Part shown: positions 31,545 to 41,100 of the stretch, piece after piece
Position numbering within the stretch: the stretch's first letter is position 1
Layout of the letters: the number at the start of each line of letters is the position of its first letter
Assembly: GCF_017353255.1 (NCBI RefSeq)
Contig: NZ_JAFMYU010000015.1
Coordinates: 62,001 to 126,000 of the forward strand
Length of the DNA: 64,000 bases
Reading direction: 5' to 3'
Source: Fibrella aquatilis
GTDB lineage: Bacteria; Bacteroidota; Bacteroidia; Cytophagales; Spirosomataceae
Made by a program: the position numbers and the translations under genes
The notes under the pieces: generated by a model
Seen by the model: only the letters and a program-made list of their open reading frames with translations
What the model was told of the DNA's origin: nothing
Database searches by the model: none

Positions 31545-32849
31545 ATGACTCTCGCCAACATTTCCTGGAGTAACCTGAAAGACAAGCCGTTGAGCAGTTT
31601 TCTGAGTGGACTGCTCATGACCCTTGGCATTGCCATCATCTCACTGCTACTGTTGCTCAACAAGCAGTTGCAGGACCAGTTTAGCCGCAATATCCGGGGT
31701 GTCGATATGGTGATTGGGGCCAAGGGCAGTCCGCTGCAACTGATCCTGTCGAGCATCTACCAGATCGATTCGCCGGTGGGGAACATCCCGCTGGCCGAGG
31801 CGCAGCGGCTCACGCGCAATCCGCTGATCAAGTCGGCTATTCCGATGGCGATGGGCGACAGCTACCGGTCGTTTCGGATTGTGGGCACCAACCAGAAGTA
31901 CCTCGATCAGTTTGGGGCTACCGTGGCGCAGGGAAAACCATTCTCGGCTGATCTGGAGGTCGTTATTGGCCCTCGCGTAGTCGAGGTAACGGGCCTGAAA
32001 GTAGGCGATTCGTTTGCCAGTCAGCACGGGTTTGATGCCAACGGCGAAGAGCATGGCAACAAAAAATACCGGGTGGTGGGCCTGTTGGCACCCAGCAACA
32101 GCGTGTGTGACCAACTAATTCTCACCAACGTGTCGAGCATCTGGGCGATTCACGAAGGCCACGATGACCACCACGACGAAGCCACCGCCGGACCACCAAC
32201 CCTGATGCCGATGGCCGGTGCAATGGCTGGAAAAACGCCCAAAGCAGAACACCACGACGATGAAGAAGGTGGCCCCGGCGAAGGCCCCGAAGCTGGGCCA
32301 GACGCTGGTCCGCAGATTACGGCGATGCTGGTGAAATTCCGGAACCCCATGGGCATGATGCTCAAGCGCGGTATCGACAACAGCCCCAAATTGCAAGCGG
32401 CCCTGCCCGCCATTGAAGTAAACCGCCTGTTCGACTTGCTGGGCGTGGGCATTGAAACCCTCCGCGGGCTGGCCCTGGCCATTATTCTGGTGGCGGGCAT
32501 CAGTGTATTTGTATCGCTCTACAATTCGCTGAAAGAGCGCCGCTACGAAATGGCCCTGATGCTGTCTATGGGTGCCACGCGGGCGCAGTTGTTTGGTATG
32601 CTGCTGCTGGAAGGCCTCGTATTGGCCCTAATTGGCTTCGTGGCGGGCCTGGCGCTCAGCCGCCTCGGCCTTTGGTTGCTGTCGCAGTTTGTAGAAGGCA
32701 ATTATCACTACAGCTTCAGCAGCCTAGCCGTTTTGCCCGACGAATGGTATTTGCTTATTGTGGCGGTGGTCATTGGCCTACTGGCAGCAGCCCTACCCGC
32801 GCTGGGCGTCTACCACATGAACATCTCGCGGGTATTGGCTGAGGAGTAG
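31545..32849 (+). CDS. FtsX/MacB-type ABC transporter permease with a His/Asp-rich loop
   Basis: A 434-aa inner-membrane protein with one N-terminal membrane helix (about 18-38), a large periplasmic MacB-like domain (RNIRGVDMVIGAKGSPLQLILSS about 50-70), and a C-terminal FtsX domain of three helices (about 305-430; ERRYEMALMLSMGATRAQLFGMLLLEG). The periplasmic domain contains EGHDDHHDEA and EHHDDEEGG, likely metal-binding. I recall this permease type beside predicted zinc-handling genes in Proteobacteria. No ATPase partner is adjacent. The start at 31545 excludes codons from the repeat. Confidence 0.87.
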   Translation: MTLANISWSNLKDKPLSSFLSGLLMTLGIAIISLLLLLNKQLQDQFSRNIRGVDMVIGAKGSPLQLILSSIYQIDSPVGNIPLAEAQRLTRNPLIKSAIPMAMGDSYRSFRIVGTNQKYLDQFGATVAQGKPFSADLEVVIGPRVVEVTGLKVGDSFASQHGFDANGEEHGNKKYRVVGLLAPSNSVCDQLILTNVSSIWAIHEGHDDHHDEATAGPPTLMPMAGAMAGKTPKAEHHDDEEGGPGEGPEAGPDAGPQITAMLVKFRNPMGMMLKRGIDNSPKLQAALPAIEVNRLFDLLGVGIETLRGLALAIILVAGISVFVSLYNSLKERRYEMALMLSMGATRAQLFGMLLLEGLVLALIGFVAGLALSRLGLWLLSQFVEGNYHYSFSSLAVLPDEWYLLIVAVVIGLLAAALPALGVYHMNISRVLAEE

Positions 32850-32918
32850 TGACAGCTTGCTAAGTAGTTACACGGCTGGTATCTTGCCGAATACCTACTA
32901 AATCTACTTAGCCTTATT

Positions 32919-33833
32919 ATGAAGCCAGTGCTTTACCTGTTGTTCTTTTTTGCTACCCCCCTGTTTGGCCAGGCACCTACTAATGGCCTGATTGCCTACT
33001 ATCCGTTCAACGGAAATGCCGACGATGCCAGTGGTAATACTAATAATGGCGTGGTACGGATGGCCACTCTCACCACCGACCGGTTGGGCACAGCCAACAG
33101 CGCTTACCACTTTTCTGACGGGGCCAACATCGTTGTAGCCAACAGCACATCGCTACAACTGACCAACAGCTTTACGTTTAGCGGCTGGATGAACCTCCGT
33201 TCATTTGTGGGGCGCGATGGTGATTCAGGAGGGTCATCGCCTAATGGTACACACGTGCTCTTCTCGAAAGACTGCGACCGCGATTGGTTAAGTCTGTTAC
33301 TCGTCATTCAGGCCGCCCCGCGTGGGTACGTTGCCGGGGGTACCTGGAAAGGCTCCCTGTCTCATTTCCTCAGCACCACCCTCGACACCTGGACGCACGT
33401 TGGTATGTCTTACAATGGTACTTTTATAAAGCTGTATATCAATGGGTTACCTGTTGCGGCTTCGGCTAGCCCCAACACGTTCACGGCCACCAACGCTCGC
33501 GATCTATACATTGGCGGCATGGCCTGCTGGCCCTATTTTTTCAATGGCGACCTCGACGACTTCCGCTTCTATAACCGCGATCTGACCGACGATGAAGTGA
33601 AGGCCACGTTTATTGCCGAAAACGGGGTGATCCAATCGATCAAGGCGGGCAACTGGATGGATGCCTCTACCTGGTCGTGCCAGTGCATACCCACGGCGGC
33701 TAACCCTGTGGTAGTGAAGCACGTGGTGCAAATTTCCACTACCGAAACGGGCAACGCCTATACCGTAAAGGAAATGCTGGGTGGGCAGGTGGTGCTGGGT
33801 GCCACGGCCAAACTACAGATCAGGCGTCCATAA
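32919..33833 (+). CDS. Secreted LamG-like (concanavalin A fold) protein
   Basis: A 304-aa protein with signal peptide (MKPVLYLLFFFATPLFGQ), a LamG/laminin-G-like jellyroll (about 22-230; GLIAYYPFNGNADDASGNTNNG, FTFSGWMNLRSF, WTHVGMSYNGTFIKLYINGLPV, FNGDLDDFRFYNRDLTDDEV) and a short C-terminal module SIKAGNWMDASTWSCQCIPT with two cysteines, typical of Bacteroidota surface proteins. The function is probably binding of carbohydrate or a surface partner. No type IX C-terminal sorting domain is seen, so it may be periplasmic or a short derivative of a larger surface protein. Confidence 0.82.
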   Translation: MKPVLYLLFFFATPLFGQAPTNGLIAYYPFNGNADDASGNTNNGVVRMATLTTDRLGTANSAYHFSDGANIVVANSTSLQLTNSFTFSGWMNLRSFVGRDGDSGGSSPNGTHVLFSKDCDRDWLSLLLVIQAAPRGYVAGGTWKGSLSHFLSTTLDTWTHVGMSYNGTFIKLYINGLPVAASASPNTFTATNARDLYIGGMACWPYFFNGDLDDFRFYNRDLTDDEVKATFIAENGVIQSIKAGNWMDASTWSCQCIPTAANPVVVKHVVQISTTETGNAYTVKEMLGGQVVLGATAKLQIRRP

Positions 33834-33839
33834 GTTGGT

Positions 33840-35258
33840 TTAAAACTCTACGTGTGTGCGAATGCCAAACAGGTTCACCGGCCCCCGGTCGCCGTTGTAG
33901 CCGGGGTTGGCCACAAACTGGTAGTCGCCAGTGATGAACAGGGTGCGGGTAACGCGGGCTTTGTAGAATACCTCTAAAATATGCTCAGGGCGGTAGTTGG
34001 GTAGCTTGCCATCGCCGAGCATGAAGCCAATGCCGCCCGCGTTCAGAAAAGCCGCGTGGGTTGTTGAGAGGCCATTGATGACGCCCGCCACGCCCACAGC
34101 ATCTTCGGGGCGGCCCCAGCGACTACCGGCAATAAACGCCCCCGCCGATACGCTCTGGTCAATTTCGGTGAAGGCCCAGGTGGCGGTTTTGCCATCGTTC
34201 CAACTGGCGCGGGCAAAGAGGCCGCTGTTTTGGGCAAGGGGCTGTTCCAGGCTAAGGCCGAAGCCATATTTCACCCCGCCATAGCGTTCCCCGTTCGAAA
34301 TATAGGGCCGTTGCGGATCGTTGTCGCCATCTACCAATTTCTGAATGGCATCGGTATAGGTGGGGGCTTTGGTTACGTTGCGGAAGGCCAGAAACCGTAC
34401 CGTGCCGGGCCGTTTTAGCAAGCGATATCGGCTTTCCAGCTCTACCGTCAGTCCACCCGACTGGGCAATGTTCCAGTCGAGCACATTGCCGTTAGCGGTT
34501 TTGGGCATTAGGTTATAGGCCACCCGTAACTCGTAGGCGGGGCGCACATATTCTACGGCCAGCCCCCAGGTGTAGCCACGGGTGTTGGCGGGGTAGTCCC
34601 AGGCCCCGTAGCTCATCAACGACCAGTTCATAAACTGCGTCCGGGGGTCGTGCGAGAAAGCATTGTTGTCGAAAATATCGGCGATGGAAAACTTACCGGC
34701 GGTGATCACCACCCGCGAGTCGGGGCGTTGCTGGTTTACTTTATTAGCCTCAGAATCAATGTTTTCTGGCTGAGCATCCGGCAGCGCAAATACCTGTTCA
34801 ACGTACAGCCTTGCCACGTACAACCCTGGTTTTGAGCTACCTATGCGAAAGGTTTCGCCATTGGGGAAGCCTGCGATGCCTACAGCTGGGTTATACAGTG
34901 TTTCGTTGTAAGGGTCGGTGGGGTCGCGTCGGCCAACGCCGCGGCCCCCGGCAATTTCGGGGTTGAGAAACAGGCTGCCACCGTTCCAGAGTTTCCGGCC
35001 AATAAAAAGCGTGGTGGTCACCGAGAGTGTGGTGTCGGGCAGATCGCTGAGGGTGTTACGGCCCGAGTAGCCCGCGCCCTGAAAGCCCGTATGCCCTTGC
35101 ACGATAGTAGTAAACTGGTAGTGAAGACTCCAGTTTTTCGATGAGTCGAGGTAGTTATTGTTGTTGTCTTTTTGCGCTGCTGAGGGTAGCACAAGCAAGA
35201 GCAGCAACGTGCTAATGAGCAAAAATGCCCGGCTAGCGCGGGCAATAGAAACAATCAT
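33840..35258 (-). CDS. OprB-family carbohydrate porin
   Basis: A 472-aa outer-membrane porin of the carbohydrate-selective OprB family. Signal peptide ending LVLPSAAQ, then NWSLHYQFTTIVQGHTGFQGAGYSG, LFIGRKLWNGGSLFLNPEIAGGRGVG, SRVVITAGKFSIADIFDNN, FMNWSLMSYGAWDYPANTRGYTWG, a loop segment KYGFGLSLEQPLAQNSGLFAR, and a C-terminal strand ending VNLFGIRTHVEF (Phe at the end, as expected for outer-membrane barrels). No sugar transport gene adjoins it. The start at 35258 gives the signal peptide. Divergent from the czc-type operon. Confidence 0.87.
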   Translation of the reverse strand: MIVSIARASRAFLLISTLLLLLVLPSAAQKDNNNNYLDSSKNWSLHYQFTTIVQGHTGFQGAGYSGRNTLSDLPDTTLSVTTTLFIGRKLWNGGSLFLNPEIAGGRGVGRRDPTDPYNETLYNPAVGIAGFPNGETFRIGSSKPGLYVARLYVEQVFALPDAQPENIDSEANKVNQQRPDSRVVITAGKFSIADIFDNNAFSHDPRTQFMNWSLMSYGAWDYPANTRGYTWGLAVEYVRPAYELRVAYNLMPKTANGNVLDWNIAQSGGLTVELESRYRLLKRPGTVRFLAFRNVTKAPTYTDAIQKLVDGDNDPQRPYISNGERYGGVKYGFGLSLEQPLAQNSGLFARASWNDGKTATWAFTEIDQSVSAGAFIAGSRWGRPEDAVGVAGVINGLSTTHAAFLNAGGIGFMLGDGKLPNYRPEHILEVFYKARVTRTLFITGDYQFVANPGYNGDRGPVNLFGIRTHVEF

Positions 35259-35354
35259 AGTAGGTAGTTTGACGGCAGTTAACAAAGGTGATTTATACAG
35301 ATTAAAGGTTAGTGAACTGAGCATTAAAACACCGTGAAAGGATGGAATTAAAAA

Positions 35355-35398
35355 TTTAAGCCGCTCTTAACAGGTGCTTAATAGGTGTTTAACGGGCT
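35355..35398 (+). promoter_or_regulatory. Four tandem 11-bp repeats (YTTAA-N6) upstream of the efflux operon
   Basis: TTTAAGCCGCT, CTTAACAGGTG, CTTAATAGGTG and TTTAACGGGCT follow one another with no gaps. An 11-bp direct-repeat period is the pattern of PhoB/OmpR-family response regulator boxes. They lie about 75 bp before the TolC-like start and 97 bp from the divergent porin start, so they could control either. No OmpR-type regulator gene is in the window. Confidence 0.55.
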
Positions 35399-35473
35399 GG
35401 CGGGTAATTGCCCTGCGGAAAGAGATATACCCTATGGGCTATCCTGTTTCAGGTATTATATACACCAACCGTT

Positions 35474-36838
35474 ATGTCTTTTTTGATTCAGCATCGCTGC
35501 CTGACAAGAGGGTGGCTACCAGCAATTTTGCCGCCCTGGCTGCTGCTCACCTTGATTACACTGGTCGCTCATGGCCAGTCTAAAGCGCCCGAAGCCCCCA
35601 TCCCGCCTGTGGCCACTGATACCCTCCGCATCAGTTTGCCCGATTTGGAACAGCAGGTGCTGGCTCGAAATTACCAGTTGCTGGCCCAGCGTTATCAGAT
35701 CGATATTGCCGGGGCCAGTATTACACAGGCAGGCTTGCGGACCAACCCCAATTTGTGGTTTCAGACAAACCTATATAATCCCAACACGGGTAAGGTGCTG
35801 CCGTTGGCTACGCCCTCTCAGGCAGACATCAATGCGCAGACGTTCAACAGCGGCTACTTTGCTGTTCAGCTACAACAAGTTATTCTGCTGGCAGGTAAAC
35901 GTAGCAAACTGGTTGCGCTGGCCGAAAGCAACCGAACGCTGGCCCAGATTGCATTTCGCGACGTGCTACGTTCCCTACGCTACCAACTCTATTCAACTTA
36001 TGCCAATCTGTATTTCGACATTCAGGCCCTGAACTTGTTTCAGGCTGAATTGGCCCGGCAGCAACGGCTGGTTGAATCCTACCGGATTGCTCAACAAACA
36101 GGTGGGGTAGCCCCTTATGAAGTAACCCGACTTGATGTGTCGAACCGGGATCTCCAGGCCAACATAGCAAATTATAGAGGGCAGATTGCCGATGAGCAGG
36201 CCACGCTGCGCATCTTGCTCCAGCAGGCATCAACTAAGTTTATTTTCCCCACCGAGATCCCCGCAACCAGCCGCTCATTGCCTGCGCTGAGTGCCGCGCT
36301 CGACTCGGCCCTAACTAACCGGCCTGACCTTGCCCTGACTCAGGAGCAAATAAACAATGCCAGCAGAAGCCTGTCTCTGGAACGCGCCCGGCGTGTTCCT
36401 GACCTGACGACGGGTGTTCTTTTTGAACGATATGGTAATGCGTACGTCAATTTCACCGGCCTACAGGTGGCCATGGATTTGCCCGTGCGGAATCGCAATC
36501 AGGGGGCCATCCGGGCGGCTGAGCTAACGGCCAAAAGCGTGCAGGCAGGCGTAGAAAACCAGCAGGCCGTGGTGCAAAGCGACGTGCTTAACGCCTACGA
36601 TAAGCTCAATGCCTACTACGACCAGGCAAACACCCGCCCCCCCGGCTACCTCGACCGGATCCAGAATATTTCAGTAGAAGCCACCAAAGCCTACAACGCC
36701 CGCGTGATTGGCCTGCTCGATTACCTCGACAAGATCCGCACCTATCAACAGGCTCAACTCAACAACATCAACCTGCTCAATAACCTCTTCCAGAGTCAGC
36801 AACAGCTTGACTATGTGACGAATACGAAATTCTTTTAA
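35474..36838 (+). CDS. TolC-family outer-membrane efflux channel (CzcC-like)
   Basis: A 454-aa outer-membrane channel of a tripartite metal/cation exporter. Signal-like N-terminus (RGWLPAILPPWLLLTLITLVAHGQ), two OEP repeats with long coiled-coil helices (about 45-230 and 245-450), including the NPNLWFQTNLYNPNTGKV segment and ARRVPDLTTGVLFERYGNAYVNFTG of CzcC/CusC-like proteins. First gene of the set with the adaptor (36945) and pump (38154). The start at 35474 is preferred over an upstream in-frame ATG because it leads into the signal peptide. Confidence 0.9.
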   Translation: MSFLIQHRCLTRGWLPAILPPWLLLTLITLVAHGQSKAPEAPIPPVATDTLRISLPDLEQQVLARNYQLLAQRYQIDIAGASITQAGLRTNPNLWFQTNLYNPNTGKVLPLATPSQADINAQTFNSGYFAVQLQQVILLAGKRSKLVALAESNRTLAQIAFRDVLRSLRYQLYSTYANLYFDIQALNLFQAELARQQRLVESYRIAQQTGGVAPYEVTRLDVSNRDLQANIANYRGQIADEQATLRILLQQASTKFIFPTEIPATSRSLPALSAALDSALTNRPDLALTQEQINNASRSLSLERARRVPDLTTGVLFERYGNAYVNFTGLQVAMDLPVRNRNQGAIRAAELTAKSVQAGVENQQAVVQSDVLNAYDKLNAYYDQANTRPPGYLDRIQNISVEATKAYNARVIGLLDYLDKIRTYQQAQLNNINLLNNLFQSQQQLDYVTNTKFF

Positions 36839-36841
36839 AGT

Positions 36842-36930
36842 GTGAAAGACTGAATGAGTGAAAGAGTGGAATAGTATTCCGCGCTGGTTTACAGGAGTAA
36901 AATCACTCTTTCGCTCATTCGGTCTTTCGC
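36842..36930. repeat. Inverted repeat between the TolC-like and adaptor genes
   Basis: Arms 36842-36868 and 36904-36930 (27 bp each) match with three or so mismatches; words GTGAAAGACTGAATGAGTG and AAAGAGTG, loop 35 nt. The same word family as at 29930 and 31436. Located 3 bp after the stop of the first gene and 14 bp before the ATG of the second, inside an operon. Confidence 0.9.
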
Positions 36931-36944
36931 GCTTTCACGATCCC

Positions 36945-38048
36945 ATGAAAACAATCCACCTCTCAATAATGGCCCTCTTGCTGCTGGCAGCCTGCGGCAA
37001 GAAGGATGAAAAAGCGGCCGAGGCACCTACCTCGGCGGCAGATTCCACGGCCAGCTACCTCACCGACTCGGTGCGGCGGATGAACCCGGAAAACGAATTG
37101 ACCCTCAACGGTACCGTCACCTTCGACCAGGACAACGTGGTGCGGGTGTTTCCGCTGGTGAGTGGCAACGTCGAAAAAGCCACCGTCACGCTGGGTACGT
37201 TTGTGAAGAAAGGGCAGGACCTGGCTGTGATCCGGTCGGGCGATATCTCGAACTATGTCAATGATTATCAGTCGGATAAGGCTGACCTGGAAGTGGCGCA
37301 GCAGGGGTTGAAAAATACGGAAGCGCAGTTCAAGGCCGGGTTTGCCTCGCAGACAGATATGCTCACGGCCAAGAATAACCTGAAAAAAGCGCAGGAAGAA
37401 CTGGGCAAATCGGCCAATGTGCTGCGGGTGTATGGCGGGGCCAACGCTGCCAATGGACAGCCTTATTTCACGGTGAAAGCACCCATTGGCGGCTATATCG
37501 TGGAAAAGAACGTGAACACCGGTCAGGACCTGCGTTCCGACAATCAGAATCCGCTCTACACCATTTCGAGCCTGCAACGGATCTGGGTGATGGCCAACGT
37601 CTATGAGCAGGACATTCCGCAGATCAAGCAGGGTGAAGCCGTTGACGTTCAGATACTTGCCTACCCAGATCGTACCTTCCGCGGCCACATCGACAATGTG
37701 AGCAGTGTGCTGGATGAGCAGGCGCGGGTGTTGAAAGTGCGGATCGTGCTCGACAATAAAGAGGGTTTATTGAAACCAGACATGTTTGCCACGATTCATG
37801 TGCATGTGGGCAACAATGGCGGCGGCACACCCGGCAATGCACTGGCGGTGCCCCAGAAAGCCGTCGTCTTCGACCGCGATCATTACTACGTAGTCTTGCT
37901 CACGGGCAAGGAAAAATACGAAGTGCGGGAGGTGACGGTAGAGAAAAATACAACGCGGTATGCCTTCGTGGAGGGCGGTGGGCTTAAACCCGGCGATACA
38001 GTCATTACCGAAGGTAGCTTGCTGTTATACAACGATTTAACAGATTAA
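36945..38048 (+). CDS. RND efflux periplasmic adaptor subunit (CzcB-like lipoprotein)
   Basis: A 367-aa membrane-fusion protein. Lipoprotein signal MKTIHLSIMALLLLAACGKK with Cys at about 17; beta-barrel start ELTLNGTVTFDQDNVVRVFPLVSGNV, lipoyl half GTFVKKGQDLAVIRS, a helical hairpin (about 100-155; DYQSDKADLEVAQQGLKNTEAQ), second lipoyl half VKAPIGGYIVEKNVNTGQDLR, and a membrane-proximal domain ending GDTVITEGSLLLYNDL. It links the TolC-like channel to the RND pump. The start at 36945 excludes repeat-derived codons. Confidence 0.92.
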   Translation: MKTIHLSIMALLLLAACGKKDEKAAEAPTSAADSTASYLTDSVRRMNPENELTLNGTVTFDQDNVVRVFPLVSGNVEKATVTLGTFVKKGQDLAVIRSGDISNYVNDYQSDKADLEVAQQGLKNTEAQFKAGFASQTDMLTAKNNLKKAQEELGKSANVLRVYGGANAANGQPYFTVKAPIGGYIVEKNVNTGQDLRSDNQNPLYTISSLQRIWVMANVYEQDIPQIKQGEAVDVQILAYPDRTFRGHIDNVSSVLDEQARVLKVRIVLDNKEGLLKPDMFATIHVHVGNNGGGTPGNALAVPQKAVVFDRDHYYVVLLTGKEKYEVREVTVEKNTTRYAFVEGGGLKPGDTVITEGSLLLYNDLTD

Positions 38049-38051
38049 AAA

Positions 38052-38145
38052 AGTCGATAGTCGGAAGTCGGTAGTCAATAGTCGCTTCGCTTGCGGAGGT
38101 TCGAGCGCGAAGCGACTATTGACTATCGACTCCTGACTATTGACT
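38052..38145. repeat. Inverted repeat between the adaptor and RND pump genes
   Basis: Arms 38052-38090 and 38107-38145 (39 bp each) match with four mismatches; words AGTCGATAGTC and AGTCAATAGTC, apex GTCGCTTCGC, loop 16 nt. It begins 3 bp after the adaptor stop and ends 8 bp before the pump ATG. Confidence 0.95.
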
Positions 38146-38153
38146 CCTCTTCC

Positions 38154-41100
38154 ATGAACAAATTCATTCGCAGTGTCATCACTTTTGCCTTGACAAACCG
38201 CTTTGCGGTGTTTTTTGGCATACTGCTGATTATTATCGGTGGAATAGTCAGTTTTATGAACACGCCGGTGGAAACCTTTCCCGACGTGACCAACACCAAC
38301 GTCATCGTTATTACGCAGTGGCCGGGGCGGTCGGCGGAAGAGATCGAGCGGTTTGTGACCATTCCGCTGGAGACCGAGTTGAACTCGGTGCCTAAAAAAA
38401 GTACCCTGCGGTCGGTGTCGTTGTTTGGCCTGAGTGTGGTGACCATGATTTTCGACGATGGCGTGGACAATTTCACGGCTCAGACCAACGTGGCCAACCG
38501 CATTGCCGATGTAGAACTTCCCGACGGTGCCAATGCCGAAATAGAACCACCCTACGGTCCAACGGGTGAGATTTACCGCTTTACCCTGGAGAGCAAGACC
38601 CAAGACATCACCGAACTGAAGTCGATTCAGGACTGGGTCATCGAGCGGCAGATCAAGAGTGTGCCTGGTATTGCCGACGTGGTGAGCTTTGGGGGCAAGG
38701 TGAAAACCATTGAAATAAGCCTGAACCCCACGCTGCTGGCTAACTATGGGTTTACGGCACTCGACATCGATGACGCAATTAAACAAAGTAATATCAACGT
38801 AGGGGGCGACATCATTAAAGAAGGCAACCAATCGTTGGTGGTACGGGGCATTGGCCTGCTCACCAAGCCTGAAGATGTGGCCGGCATCATCATCGACAAC
38901 GTCAACGGGGTGCCTGTACGGGTACGTGACATAGGTGTTGTAAAAGAGTCATTCCAACCCCGGCTGGGCATTGTGGGCCGCGACGCGCAGGACGATGTGG
39001 TGGAGTGCATCGTGGTGATGCGCAAGGGCGAAAACCCCAACGAAGTAATTCCCGCCCTGAAGGCCAAGATCGACGAGTTAAACGGCTCGATTCTGCCCAA
39101 AGATGTGCGAATCAAGACCTTCTACGACCGCACCACGCTCAACAACTATACGTTGCATACGGTGGGCGAAAACGTGTTTCTGGGCATATTCCTAGTCACC
39201 ATTATCCTGCTGATCTTCCTGGCCGACTGGCGCACCACGCTCATCGTGGCCATTGTGATTCCGCTGGCCCTGCTGTTTGCCTTCATCTGCCTCAAAATCA
39301 GGGGCATGACGGCCAATCTGCTCAGCATTGGGGCACTCGATTTTGGTATCATCATCGACGGGGCGGTGGTGATGGTAGAGGGATTGTTCGTAATGCTGGC
39401 TACGCGCGCCGAGCACCTGGGCATGATGCAGTTCAATGGGCGGGCTAAACTGAGCTGGATTGCCCAGACGGCCACTGAAATGGGCAAATCGATCTTCACC
39501 TCGAAGGTGATCATCATTACGGCGTTGCTGCCCATTTTCGCCTTCCAGAAGGTAGAGGGCAAGCTCTTTAGCCCCCTGGCCTGGACCATCGGCTTTGCCT
39601 TGCTGGGGTCACTCATCGTGAGTCTTACGCTGATTCCGCTGCTGTGCTCGATCCTGCTGCGTAAAAACGTCCGTGAGCGGCACAATCCCATTGTGGAAGG
39701 CCTTACGCACGGCTACACACCCGCGCTGGACTGGGCCATTCGGAAGCCCAAAGCCATCATTGGCATTGCCCTGGGTGCGCTGGCGTTTGCGGTGTATGTT
39801 TTCCTGTTTCACATTGGCTCCGAGTTTTTGCCGGGCCTGAACGAAGGCTCGATCTACGTGCGGGCCTCGCTGCCCTACTCCGTCTCGCTCGACGAAAGCT
39901 ATGCCTACACCCGCAAGTTCCGGGCCATTTTCAAGGAGTTCCCCGAGGTGCGGGGCGTGATTTCGCAGACGGGTCGGCCCAACGACGGCACCGACCCCAC
40001 GGGCTTTTTCAACAACGAGTTCTTTGTGGACCTCTACCCCAAAGAAGACTGGACACGAAGCATTACCAAAGAGGCGCTGATCAAGGAGATGCAGGCTAAG
40101 CTGGCCCGGTTTCACGGAGCTACCTTCAACTTCTCGCAGCCCATCTCCGACAACGTGGAGGAGGCCGTCTCGGGGGTGAAGGGGTCGATGGCCATCAAGA
40201 TCATTGGCCAGGACCTCAACGTGCTCGACAAAGAAGCCACGCGGGTGCTCAACGTGATGCGCAAGATTCGGGGGGTAGAGGACCTGGGCGTGTTTCGCAA
40301 CCTGGGTCAGCCCGAGTTTCGCATCACGCTCGATCCGCAGAAACTAGCCCTCTACAACGTGCCGACCCAGATGGCGCAGTCGGTGATCGAGACGGCCATT
40401 GGCGGTAAAACGGTGTCGCAGTACTTCGAAGGTGAACGCCGCTACGACATCAAAGTGCGCTACGACGAGCGGTTCCGTTTTTCGCCCGCTCAGATTGAAA
40501 GCCTGCTGGTGCCAACGCGGTCGGGGGCCAAAGTGCCACTGAAAGAGCTGGCCGTCATAGGCAGGCAGTCGGGACCGGCGTTTGTGTACCGGGAAAACAA
40601 CGCCCGGTTCATTGCCATCAAATTTTCGGTGCGCGACCGCGACCTGGGCAGCACCATCGCCGAGGCCCAAAAGTCTGTGGGTGAGCAGATTAAGCTACCC
40701 GACGGCTACCGGATGCGGTGGGCCGGGGAGTTTGAAAACCAGACCCGTGCCGAGAAGACACTGCTGGTGGTGGTACCTATCTCCATCACGGTAATCTTCC
40801 TGATCCTGCTCTTCACTTTCGGCAGCGCGCTCGACGCTACGCTGATTATCCTCAACGTACCCTTTGCGCTCATTGGTGGCATTCTGGCCTTATGGTTTAC
40901 GGGCATCAATTTCAGCATTTCGGCGGGGGTGGGCTTTATCTGTCTCTTCGGGGTGTCGGTGCAGGATGGGGTGATTCTGATTAACCGGTTTAAAGAAAAC
41001 CTGCAAAACAGAATGAACATCGCCGACGCCGTGCGTGAGGGTGCCCTCTCGCGGGTACGCCCGGTGGTGATGACCGCCCTGATGGCCTCGCTGGGGCTGA

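Noticed and set aside
39339-39383. Possible defect in the RND pump proton-relay motif (MVEG instead of MVEN)
   Set aside because: The essential residues D396, D402 and E409 are present at the right spacing; only the following Asn is changed.
39146-39691. Long open frame on the minus strand inside the RND pump gene
   Set aside because: It is antisense to a strongly conserved pump gene, has a low-complexity composition (Ser, Thr, Met, Arg) and matches no family; it is a shadow of GC-rich codon use.
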